From the NCBI GenBank assembly GCA_963169055.1, contig CAUJFU010000455.1, positions 1 to 34,212 of the forward strand: a stretch of DNA of 34,212 nucleotides, given 5' to 3'. This stretch comes from Myxococcota bacterium (GTDB taxonomy: Bacteria > Myxococcota_C > UBA6777). Each line of letters starts with the position of its first letter. The first letter of the stretch is position 1. Of the stretch, positions 9,569 to 15,990 are shown in pieces. A program made the position numbers and the translations under genes. The notes below the pieces were generated by a model. It was not told where the DNA came from and searched no databases. It saw only the letters and a program-made list of their open reading frames with translations.

Positions 9569-10939
9569 ATGCGTCATGTTGGATGGTGGGTGGTTTGGCT
9601 GAGCGCGTGGTTGGGTGTGGCCGTTTTGATTGGCTGCCCAAACCAAACAGTGGTCAAGCAAGACGAAATGCCCAACGCGGAAGGTTCTGCTGTTGCAAGC
9701 GCAGATGGCGGAACGACCGAAGAGATCCCCGAAGCTGCGCCTGAACCCGAACCTGTCAAAGCAGCAGATCCGCAAGAAGGCTCGAAAGAGCGCTTCAAAG
9801 CCGCGTTGGATGCTGCCAAACAAGATCCATTGCAAGCGCTCAAAGAACTCGAACAAGTCTTACAAAATGATCCGAAAAACCACAAAGCTTGGTACAACAT
9901 CGGTGTCTTGCAAGATCGCTTGAACAATCCGATGGGAAGCCGAACAGCGTACACCAACGCACTACGGATCAAGCCAGATTTCGTGCCTGCGACGATGAAC
10001 TTGATGCGCGTGCATCTGCGACAGGGCCGAACCAGTGAAGCGATGGAGCTGATCGCGGATAAGTCGCGCTCGTTTCCACAAGAACTGGCCTTTCAAAACG
10101 CGCTGATCTATCTCTACATCCAACAAGGCCAACTCAGCCGCGCAGAACAGATGGCACGCACCCTCCGCCAAAAAGATGAGAAAAATGCTCAAGCCATCCT
10201 CAATCTCGGCTTGATCTGGTACAAACAAGAAAAATTTGAACTGGCGCGAACTGCGTTTACTTTGGCGGCAGATGCCGACAAAACCTTTGCAGAACCCTTG
10301 TATTATCTGGGCTTTGCCTACAAAAAGCTCAACGATGTAAGCTCCGCGATCACTTTCCTTGAAAAAGCGGTCAAGTTGCGCCATGAATTTCCCGAAGCAC
10401 ACAACTTCCTAGGCGTTTTGTTGCTTGAGCGAGGCAAACTACGCGAAGCTGTCCCTCACTTTCGTGCTGCGGTTGATCTTGCGCCGCGAATGTGGGAAGC
10501 CCGTTTGAACTACGGCATCGTCCTCAACGCATCGCAGCAGTACAAAGAATCTCTTGAGGTCTTTCAAAAACTCTTGCAAGACAACCCTTCTTACGTTGAC
10601 GCGCACTACAATATCGGGATCTTGCATCTCGATCGGGATCTTCGCATCCAACGTGCGATGCCGACCGACCGCTTTTTGCGCGAAGCCCCTCCCGATGTAC
10701 AAAGCGAAAAACGCATCGTCGCCATCATGGACGGTATCTCTCGCTTTTCTACCGCAGCCTACCACCTCCAAGCCTACATCAACCAAAAAAGCGGTGTTGG
10801 TTCGGATGCACCCGTTCATCGCTATCTTGCGGACGCCAACAAACAAATCGCCAGCCTACGCAAACGCCTTGACTCCACCATCAAGAGCATCCGACGCGCC
10901 CGCCTGCGTAAAACAAAACAACCTCCAAAACGCCGATAA
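9569..10939 (+). CDS. TPR lipoprotein, GltE/AglT-like
   Basis: The 456-residue product starts at ATG 9569, with GAGAGGA six bases upstream. Its signal peptide ends in a lipobox, L20-I21-G22-C23, so the mature protein should be acylated on Cys23. The residue after Cys is Pro, with no Asp retention signal, so outer-membrane sorting is likely. A Glu/Pro-rich spacer is followed by about eight TPR units from residue 90 on, including AWYNIGVLQDRLNNPMGSRT, AILNLGLIWYKQEKFELART and AHNFLGVLLLERGKLREAVP. The C-terminus is strongly basic (ending KQPPKRR). In Myxococcus, GltE/AglT is an outer-membrane TPR lipoprotein of similar size encoded immediately after GltD; the same order occurs here, 105 bp downstream of the large TPR gene. 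PilF-like secretin pilotins are another TPR lipoprotein group, but they are shorter. Confidence 0.75.
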   Translation: MRHVGWWVVWLSAWLGVAVLIGCPNQTVVKQDEMPNAEGSAVASADGGTTEEIPEAAPEPEPVKAADPQEGSKERFKAALDAAKQDPLQALKELEQVLQNDPKNHKAWYNIGVLQDRLNNPMGSRTAYTNALRIKPDFVPATMNLMRVHLRQGRTSEAMELIADKSRSFPQELAFQNALIYLYIQQGQLSRAEQMARTLRQKDEKNAQAILNLGLIWYKQEKFELARTAFTLAADADKTFAEPLYYLGFAYKKLNDVSSAITFLEKAVKLRHEFPEAHNFLGVLLLERGKLREAVPHFRAAVDLAPRMWEARLNYGIVLNASQQYKESLEVFQKLLQDNPSYVDAHYNIGILHLDRDLRIQRAMPTDRFLREAPPDVQSEKRIVAIMDGISRFSTAAYHLQAYINQKSGVGSDAPVHRYLADANKQIASLRKRLDSTIKSIRRARLRKTKQPPKRR

Positions 10940-11590
10940 CACCAAGCGAATACGAGCCATCATGATGCTTTTCGATTGGCCAACCTCTCCTCTCCGTGTG
11001 GGTGTCGTGCCTGTTTTCGCTCGTTTTGGCTCGCCCCTGCTGTTCGCCTTTGACGGTAAGGCGGGGCGGGGCGCGCAAGAGCGAAAAGTGTTCCTTGACT
11101 TTCAGCTTCGGATATTGCATCATCGCCGACGTGTGCCCAAAAAAACAGCAACTCCCCGATACAAGGGGAGAAACAAGTCTTTTTTGTGCCTTGATGCAAA
11201 AAAGACTGTTTACTTCGATCTGCCCTTTGATAGGGCCATAACCCCGCAAACGGGGACGATGGATTGGATGACACAACAAAGTGATTTCGGGAGCCGGTTG
11301 ATTGTTCTCGCTCCCACACAACCAAACAACCCACCTGTATGGAATGCTTCCGATACATCCGCTCTCTTACCCTCTTTGTGTGGATCGGTTCTCTCTTCAA
11401 AGAAAAGGCCCACCACTGCATCGCTTCTTGCTCCTTTCGGGTTGCCCCTGCCCAACACACACAAACCATGCGAGCGACATAAACGAGTCTACACCCTTCC
11501 GAACAGCAACACCGCGCTTCGTGTCGGAGGCGTACAGCGCTTCGATCGCTCGCATCAAACGCGGATCTCTCCGCAAAAAGAGGTTGCGTG
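10940..11590 (+). other. Hairpin-rich non-coding region, probable structured leader of the motor genes
   Basis: The 651 bp between the TPR lipoprotein and the small secreted gene hold no convincing gene but a dense set of perfect inverted repeats. A nested stem is formed by 11014-11022/11079-11087, 11032-11037/11068-11073 and 11045-11050/11058-11063. Successive hairpins follow: CTCCCC/GGGGAG (11152-11170), AGTCTTTTTTG/CAAAAAAGACT (11176-11207), GCCCT/AGGGC (11222-11236), CCCCG/CGGGG (11242-11255) and GGGAGC/GCTCCC (11289-11315). GGTTG (11296-11300) in the last loop can pair with CAACC (11319-11323) outside it, a pseudoknot-like topology. A candidate promoter lies just before the hairpin series. 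Several frames are open through the region, including one plus-strand frame for its whole length, but they lack ribosome binding sites and protein-like composition. Confidence 0.5.
11095..11123 (+). promoter_or_regulatory. Candidate sigma70-type promoter upstream of the motor genes
   Basis: TTGACT (11095-11100, five of six consensus bases) is separated by 17 bases from CATCAT (11118-11123, four of six). A start near 11130 would give a leader of about 460 nt that includes the series of hairpins 11152-11315 before the small secreted gene at 11591. This rests on motif match and position only. Confidence 0.35.
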
Positions 11591-11857
11591 ATGCAATTTT
11601 TTCGACGTTTTGCACAAACACTCTTGCTCAGCACAACGCTATCCTTTATGCTGCTGCCCGCAAGCACGACGGTCTGTGCTCAAAAACGCACAGGTGGCCG
11701 TGTGATCCGCATCTCCGACGTCAAGATCGTCGGACGGATCCAAAAGCCCCAAGCGTTTTACGTTCTCAACCGCGCCCCTCTCAACTACGAGGGCTTTAAG
11801 CGCAACGAAAGTTTCGTGAAGAAAGTGATCAACGCGGTTAAAAAAACACCGTTTTAA
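11591..11857 (+). CDS. Small secreted protein before the TolQ-like gene, candidate GltF counterpart
   Basis: This 88-residue protein starts at ATG 11591, with GAGG seven bases upstream; the GTG directly before it is less well placed. It consists of a signal peptide (cleavage near VCA|QKR, residue 30) and a mature part of only about 58 residues. The mature part contains the compact motif IVGRIQKPQAFYVLNRAPL, then NYEGFKRNESFV, and ends KKTPF. I recall similar short proteins with an IQKPQAFY-type core next to proton-channel genes in deltaproteobacterial genomes, but could not verify this. In Myxococcus a small periplasmic protein, GltF, follows GltE and precedes GltG; the position here matches, with the motor genes inserted. 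It is followed after 189 bp by the TolQ-like gene. The function is unknown; a periplasmic adaptor is a guess. Confidence 0.65.
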   Translation: MQFFRRFAQTLLLSTTLSFMLLPASTTVCAQKRTGGRVIRISDVKIVGRIQKPQAFYVLNRAPLNYEGFKRNESFVKKVINAVKKTPF

Positions 11858-12046
11858 GACAACGTGTTGTTGGGTGTGGAATCTGTTTGTTTTTGGGTCT
11901 TTTCGCCTACACAAACATCCCCCCGCTCTGAATCCTATGCTGCTTATCGAGTTGCATCCGTTTTTATGGGCGACTCTGAAAGAACAACCCGAGTGGCGTT
12001 TTGAACCACGAACCAAGCACTCACAATACTCAGGAGGAGTGGATCT

Positions 12047-12697
12047 ATGTCCGAAATTAAACAGTTCTATGTTGACGGCGGCATCTTTATGCACCCCATC
12101 GCGATCGCCTTGATCTTTGGCATCGGTTTGACGATCGAGCGCTTCATCTTTTTGTTCTTCAAATACAACATCAACGGCGCTGCTTTCATGGCCCAAATCC
12201 AAAAACTGGTTCTCGCCAACAACATCGATCGTGCGATCAAACTCTGTAACGCCGCTCCTTCCGCTGCTCTTCCCAAAGTTGTGAAAGCGGGCCTGACTCG
12301 CGCAAACAAAGGCGAAGTCGAGATCTCCAACGCCATCGAAGAAGCTTCCCTCGAAGTCATCCCGAAACTTCAAAAACGCACCAACCTGCTCCAAGCCACC
12401 GCCAACGTCGCAACCATGCTGGGCCTCCTTGGTACGATCTTCGGTCTGATCGAAGCGTTTAAGGCTCTTGACAAAGCCTCCGCAGACCAAAAATCCAAAC
12501 TGCTCGCGCAATACATCTCTATCGCGTTGAACACGACAGCGTTTGGTCTTGTGGCTGCGATCCCTTGTCTTGTTGCACACGCAATGCTCGGCGCGATCAC
12601 CAAAAAGATCATCGACGAGATCGACGAATACACCACCAAACTCCAAAACTTGCTTTTCAACCGCGCCAAAGGCCAATCCAACCCGCTTGATCGCTAA
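12047..12697 (+). CDS. TolQ/ExbB/MotA-family proton-channel subunit (AglR-like)
   Basis: The 216-residue product starts at ATG 12047 behind a strong AGGAGGAG site (12032-12039). It has three membrane segments: about residues 16-38, 118-140 and 155-180. The family signature is present in the second (MLGLLGTIFGLIEAF, residues 124-138) and third segments (NTTAFGLVAAIP, 162-173). Thr163/Thr164 fall at the place of the conserved channel threonine. Between segments 1 and 2 lies the usual cytoplasmic loop. TolQ-type pentamers surround a dimer of TolR-type proteins and turn proton flow into motion. The gene is followed by two TolR-like genes, the same 1+2 composition as the Myxococcus AglR-AglQ-AglS motor. 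Generic TolQ or ExbB function is the alternative, but TolA, TolB and Pal are not in this window. Confidence 0.9.
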   Translation: MSEIKQFYVDGGIFMHPIAIALIFGIGLTIERFIFLFFKYNINGAAFMAQIQKLVLANNIDRAIKLCNAAPSAALPKVVKAGLTRANKGEVEISNAIEEASLEVIPKLQKRTNLLQATANVATMLGLLGTIFGLIEAFKALDKASADQKSKLLAQYISIALNTTAFGLVAAIPCLVAHAMLGAITKKIIDEIDEYTTKLQNLLFNRAKGQSNPLDR

Positions 12698-12720
12698 GTC
12701 TTGTCCGTGCGCAGATGCAC

Positions 12721-12777
12721 CACAAAGCAGGCCCCTCCGCGCCTGCTTTGTGTCGTTTGTGTCTTTGTAAAACAAAG
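12721..12777 (+). terminator. Strong hairpin between the TolQ-like and first TolR-like genes, possible attenuator
   Basis: CACAAAGCAGGC (12721-12732) and GCCTGCTTTGTG (12741-12752) form a perfect 12-bp stem with an 8-base loop. A T-rich stretch (12753-12768) follows. A second hairpin, CTTTGT/ACAAAG (12763-12768 with 12772-12777), overlaps this stretch. Its ACAAAG arm could also pair with the CTTTGTG arm of the first stem, so two exclusive folds are possible. The element sits inside the presumed operon, 23 bp after the TolQ-like stop and 28 bp before the TolR-like start. It is suited to partial termination or 3'-end protection that would give more TolQ-like than TolR-like product. Confidence 0.6.
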
Positions 12778-12804
12778 GCCCTGCTCGTCATAAGGAGATC
12801 CCCT

Positions 12805-13332
12805 ATGGGAAAGAAAATACGCCAAGAAGACGCCACGGAAGAAATTAACATCATGCCCTTGATGAACATCATCATGCTCTTGATCCCCTTTTTGATCATG
12901 AGTACCGAGTTCATCAAGATCGGCGTGATCAACGTCGCTGCCCCCAAGATCGGCGGGGGAGCTTCCAGCAGTGAACCCAAGAAAAAAGACGAAAAGCCAC
13001 CGCTTAATTTGACGGTCAGCATCACAGAAAAAGGCTTGACGATCCTGACGCGTGGGAAAAAAATCCCCGAAGGCTGCGACCTCAAAGGCGAAGCCACCGA
13101 GGCCAAACTCCCCACGGTGAAAAAGATCGGCGACAAACACAACTTGCCTGTCTTGAAACAATGCCTCCAAACCATCAAAGAAGTCTTTCCTGATGAACGC
13201 CGCATCATCATCATGGCGGAACCCGAAATCCGTTACTCGATCATCATCGACGTGATGGATCACAGCCGCGAAGGCAAAACAGCCGACAAGGATATGTTTC
13301 CCGAAGTGGTTTTGAGCGCAGGCGTGCTCTAA
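12805..13332 (+). CDS. TolR/ExbD-family protein with Asn at the proton-site position
   Basis: The start is ATG 12805, preceded by AAGGAG (12792-12797), giving 175 residues. A short cytoplasmic N-terminus leads into one membrane segment (about residues 16-36, INIMPLMNIIMLLIPFLIM). A Pro/Lys-rich linker and a periplasmic domain with TolR/ExbD-type strands follow. In TolR and ExbD the segment begins with a pattern like N-x-x-P-L-x-D, whose Asp takes part in proton transfer. Here the pattern is N15-I-M-P-L-M-N21, with Asn in place of Asp. The protein is therefore probably not able to protonate at this site by itself. It may form a mixed dimer with the next gene's product, which keeps the Asp. Two TolR-like proteins beside one TolQ-like protein match the Myxococcus AglQ/AglS arrangement. 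Confidence 0.88.
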   Translation: MGKKIRQEDATEEINIMPLMNIIMLLIPFLIMSTEFIKIGVINVAAPKIGGGASSSEPKKKDEKPPLNLTVSITEKGLTILTRGKKIPEGCDLKGEATEAKLPTVKKIGDKHNLPVLKQCLQTIKEVFPDERRIIIMAEPEIRYSIIIDVMDHSREGKTADKDMFPEVVLSAGVL

Positions 13333-13519
13333 ACCTTCCTTCTCGGCCTCCAAGGGTTCCAGCCTTACGCAGAATCAAGTCTTGTTTGTCTTCGGCTCCA
13401 ACGAGCCCCGCGAAGCCCCCAAACCGCACAAGATGCGAACCCCAAAAAAAGCTTGAAACTTTTGCGCGGCGTTGGTGACAAAGGTCGCAGCACAACGATG
13501 ATACAAAGGAGAACGAACG

Positions 13520-14074
13520 ATGAGTTCGGCGGTAGAAGAAAAACGAAAACACCAAAAAGCCCAAAAGAAAGCCGATCGTGATGCTGCTCTGGCCAAAAAA
13601 GCCGAGCTAAACATGACATCGTTGATGGACATCTTCGTCAACGTGCTCATCTATCTTCTGATGAACTACTCGACCTCACCCGTTGACGTCCCACAGTCCA
13701 AAGAGCATACCCTGCCCCAGTCAAGCACCAAGCTTGAGGTGAAGCACACCACCACCATCGCCGTGACGAAAAAGATCATCATGGTGAATCGGAAAAAGGT
13801 GTGCGATGTGGTGAAAAATACGGTCGATCCCAGTCTGAAGAAAGACAAACAAGCGTCGTCTTACTTGATTACGCCTCTGTTCAAAGAACTCAAAGAAGAC
13901 GTCCAAAAACAGAAGAAGATCGCCAAATACAACCCCAGTGCCGCGTTTAAAGGGGAAGTGACGATCGTCGCCGATCAAGATATGAGTTTCCGCTTGCTTT
14001 CTGAGGTGATGTACACGGCGGGTCAAGCGGAGTTTTCGAAGTTTAAGTTTGCTGTTGTGAAGAAGGGTGGTTGA
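13520..14074 (+). CDS. TolR/ExbD-family protein with the proton-site Asp
   Basis: The 184-residue product starts at ATG 13520, with AAGGAG (13505-13510) upstream. It has a long Lys/Ala/Gln-rich cytoplasmic N-terminus (residues 1-30). One membrane segment (about 32-50) then carries the pattern N31-M-T-S-L-M-D37-I, in which Asp37 occupies the TolR/ExbD proton-site position. A periplasmic domain of about 130 residues follows, ending near the stop. It lies 187 bp after the first TolR-like gene, and the two differ in sequence outside the membrane motif, so they are old paralogues rather than a recent duplication. With the TolQ-like protein it should form the energised stator. By analogy with Myxococcus AglQ, where the conserved Asp is needed for gliding, this would be the proton-carrying member. 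That analogy is inference. Confidence 0.9.
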   Translation: MSSAVEEKRKHQKAQKKADRDAALAKKAELNMTSLMDIFVNVLIYLLMNYSTSPVDVPQSKEHTLPQSSTKLEVKHTTTIAVTKKIIMVNRKKVCDVVKNTVDPSLKKDKQASSYLITPLFKELKEDVQKQKKIAKYNPSAAFKGEVTIVADQDMSFRLLSEVMYTAGQAEFSKFKFAVVKKGG

Positions 14075-14148
14075 GGACGACGAGGTGTTGTCCCGATCTC
14101 TCGTGCGTTGTGTCGCCAATTCGCCTTCGGCGGAAGAGGATCTCTATC

Positions 14149-15585
14149 ATGACACAGAATCAGACCAGAAAGATCCTGCGTATCGGGATCATCCAAGGCG
14201 GGAAGATCATCGAAGAACGCCTGTTGCGGAAACGAGAACCCGTCACGGTGGGCGATTCCAATCGGAATACCTTTGTGATCCCCGCTACTGGGCTTCCCTC
14301 TCGCTTTCCGCTGTTTGAACTCCGAGAAGATACCTACTACCTCACCCTTGCAGAATGGATGACAGGACGCCTTTCTTTGGGGACAGGTGTGGCGGATCTT
14401 CAAGCTCTCAAACAAGAAGGTGTCGCCAAACAAGTCGGCCAAGTCGACTATGAAAAGCCCGGTCAGCCCAGCCAAAAGAAAAAAGTACCTGTGTACCAAG
14501 TCGCCCTCAGCGAAAAATCTCGTGGAAAATTGACTTTTGGCGATACAACGCTGCTCTTTCAGTTTGTGACCCCGCCGCCGCTTCCCGCCAAGCCCCAGAT
14601 CCCCGCCCTGATCCAAGGCGGTTGGATCAAAGGCATTGACTGGGTATACTCTTCGATTCTTGTGATCTCTGGCCTTGCTCACCTCGGATTTATCGCGTAC
14701 TTGCGCACCTACCCAATCGATCAAGAGATCAACCTCAATCAAATCTCGGATCGCTTTGCGAAGTACATCGCCCCCATCCAACCGCCGCCTGTTCCTGTCA
14801 AAATGAAGCCTACCGAAGACGGCAAAGATCCCAAAAAGAAGGGCGAAACGAAAAAAGGCCCGAAAAAGCCGACCAAGCGCGAGGCTCCCCCCAAACGCAC
14901 CGGGCCTGTGAAGCAGCTCAGCGACTCAGAAAAAGCCGCTCGTGCCGCAGCTCGACGCCAACAGATCGCGGAAAGATTGTCGCGTGTGAGCGTGCTTGGT
15001 TTGCTCGGTGCCAAAGGTGGCGAAGGCAGCCCAATCAAGGACGTTCTTGCAGGCGGTGGCGAGATGCAACGTAACCTCGACGAAGCACTCAAACGCACCT
15101 CTGGCGTCGCTGTGGACGATGGTTCGGGAGTTCAGCGTGGATCTCGTGGCGGAGGCGGAAAGCGCGGCAGCTTGGATGTTGCAAGCGATCTTCGCGGACC
15201 ATCAGGTGGTGATGGCGTAAAAGGCGGTGGTACGGGCCGTCGCGGCGCAAGCATCAAAGCCAATCTCAAAATCGAGAACTTTGAACCGGAAGGCGGAACC
15301 CTCGATCAAGGCGCGCTCCGACGCAAGATCAACCTCTATCAACCCGGCATCCGCTCTTGTTATGAGCGCGAACTCAAAAACAACCCCGATCTCAAAGGCA
15401 AGATCAGCATTCGGATCACGATCGCACTCAATGGCCGCGTCTCCGCCGTCGAGATCGAGGAAAATAGCCTCAACTCCAGCGTCGCTAGCTGCGTTAAACG
15501 AACCGCGCAACGTTGGTCTTTCCCCAAACCCGAAGGCGAGGCCGTGAATATCGTACTCCCCTTTGTGTTCTCTCCCTCCCGTTAA
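14149..15585 (+). CDS. FHA-like / single-TM / AgmX-PglI C-terminal protein (GltG-like energy transducer)
   Basis: The start is set at ATG 14149, because GAGGA (14136-14140) lies eight bases upstream; the earlier in-frame TTG at 14071 overlaps the previous gene's end. The 478-residue product has an N-terminal beta-rich domain (residues 8-140) with an FHA-like VGDSNRNTFVIP stretch but without a classical FHA core. One membrane segment follows (about 166-185). Next come a Lys/Pro-rich periplasmic linker (210-255), a helical basic stretch, a Gly-rich region (320-370) and a TonB-like C-terminal domain (383-478). This last domain, with paired Cys404 and Cys448 and the IRSCYERELK motif, is the AgmX/PglI C-terminal domain of myxobacterial envelope proteins. 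GltG/PglI has the same layout. It would span from the cytoplasm to the outer membrane and pass on motor work. Confidence 0.85.
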   Translation: MTQNQTRKILRIGIIQGGKIIEERLLRKREPVTVGDSNRNTFVIPATGLPSRFPLFELREDTYYLTLAEWMTGRLSLGTGVADLQALKQEGVAKQVGQVDYEKPGQPSQKKKVPVYQVALSEKSRGKLTFGDTTLLFQFVTPPPLPAKPQIPALIQGGWIKGIDWVYSSILVISGLAHLGFIAYLRTYPIDQEINLNQISDRFAKYIAPIQPPPVPVKMKPTEDGKDPKKKGETKKGPKKPTKREAPPKRTGPVKQLSDSEKAARAAARRQQIAERLSRVSVLGLLGAKGGEGSPIKDVLAGGGEMQRNLDEALKRTSGVAVDDGSGVQRGSRGGGGKRGSLDVASDLRGPSGGDGVKGGGTGRRGASIKANLKIENFEPEGGTLDQGALRRKINLYQPGIRSCYERELKNNPDLKGKISIRITIALNGRVSAVEIEENSLNSSVASCVKRTAQRWSFPKPEGEAVNIVLPFVFSPSR

Positions 15586-15990
15586 CTTCTGCCCTTTCTC
15601 TCCTTTGTGCTCTTTCCCCTTCGTTCATTTTTCCTGCCCGTTGTTCTCCCAAATCCTTGCTTTTGTCTTTGTTTCGCGCTACACTCTGTCTGTTTTTTCC
15701 GAATCCTCTTTGTCTTGGATCTGTGTTGATAGGGACTCTTTTGTCGCTTGTTGACATGGGCTGATTGTTTGTGTTCTAAGGCATGCTGTTGTATAAAAAA
15801 GCAACTTGTTCTTGGAACTGCAATGCTTCTGTGATAATTCGGATAGGTTTGTGTATACCGAGCGTCCCAAGTCAAGGAAGGGGCCGTTTTGGCTTCTTGC
15901 TCGCAACCGATTTCATTGCTTGTGGCTATGGTTGGCTCTTGATGCGACGATTTGTTCGCGTTCTCAAGATATTGTGATGGGAAATGTACT
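15586..15990 (+). other. Pyrimidine-rich stretch and promoter-containing spacer
   Basis: This 405-bp gap lies between the GltG-like gene and the beta-barrel gene. The first ~135 bases (15586-15720) are strikingly C/T-rich with little G on the plus strand and no stable hairpin, the kind of sequence used by Rho-dependent terminators. Downstream is a separate TTGACA (15751-15756) without a good -10 partner, and then the promoter candidate at 15769-15797. Short frames in the region lack ribosome binding sites and family features. The gap suggests that the beta-barrel/OPX pair is transcribed separately from the motor genes. Confidence 0.4.
15769..15797 (+). promoter_or_regulatory. Candidate promoter for the beta-barrel/OPX pair
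   Basis: TATAAA (15792-15797, five of six consensus bases) lies 17 bases after TTGTGT (15769-15774, a weak -35). A start near 15805 would give a leader of about 190 nt before the ATG at 15991. The nearby TTGACA at 15751 is too far upstream to serve this -10. Confidence 0.35.

Noticed and set aside
10554-11591. A 345-codon plus-strand open frame overlapping the TPR lipoprotein gene and running through the whole 650-bp gap.
   Set aside because: It overlaps a well-supported gene in another frame, has no ribosome binding site at any useful start, reads as compositionally random protein, and coincides with perfect inverted repeats better explained as RNA structure. The long absence of stops remains a small doubt.
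10960-11667. A 235-codon minus-strand open frame over the same gap.
   Set aside because: It overlaps the start of the small secreted gene, has no ribosome binding site, and has an implausible composition (many Cys, Arg and Trp clusters).
12047-14074. Calling the TolQ/TolR genes the housekeeping tol-pal system.
   Set aside because: No TolA, TolB, Pal or CpoB gene is adjacent, two TolR-like proteins are present, and the downstream partner ends in the AgmX/PglI domain.
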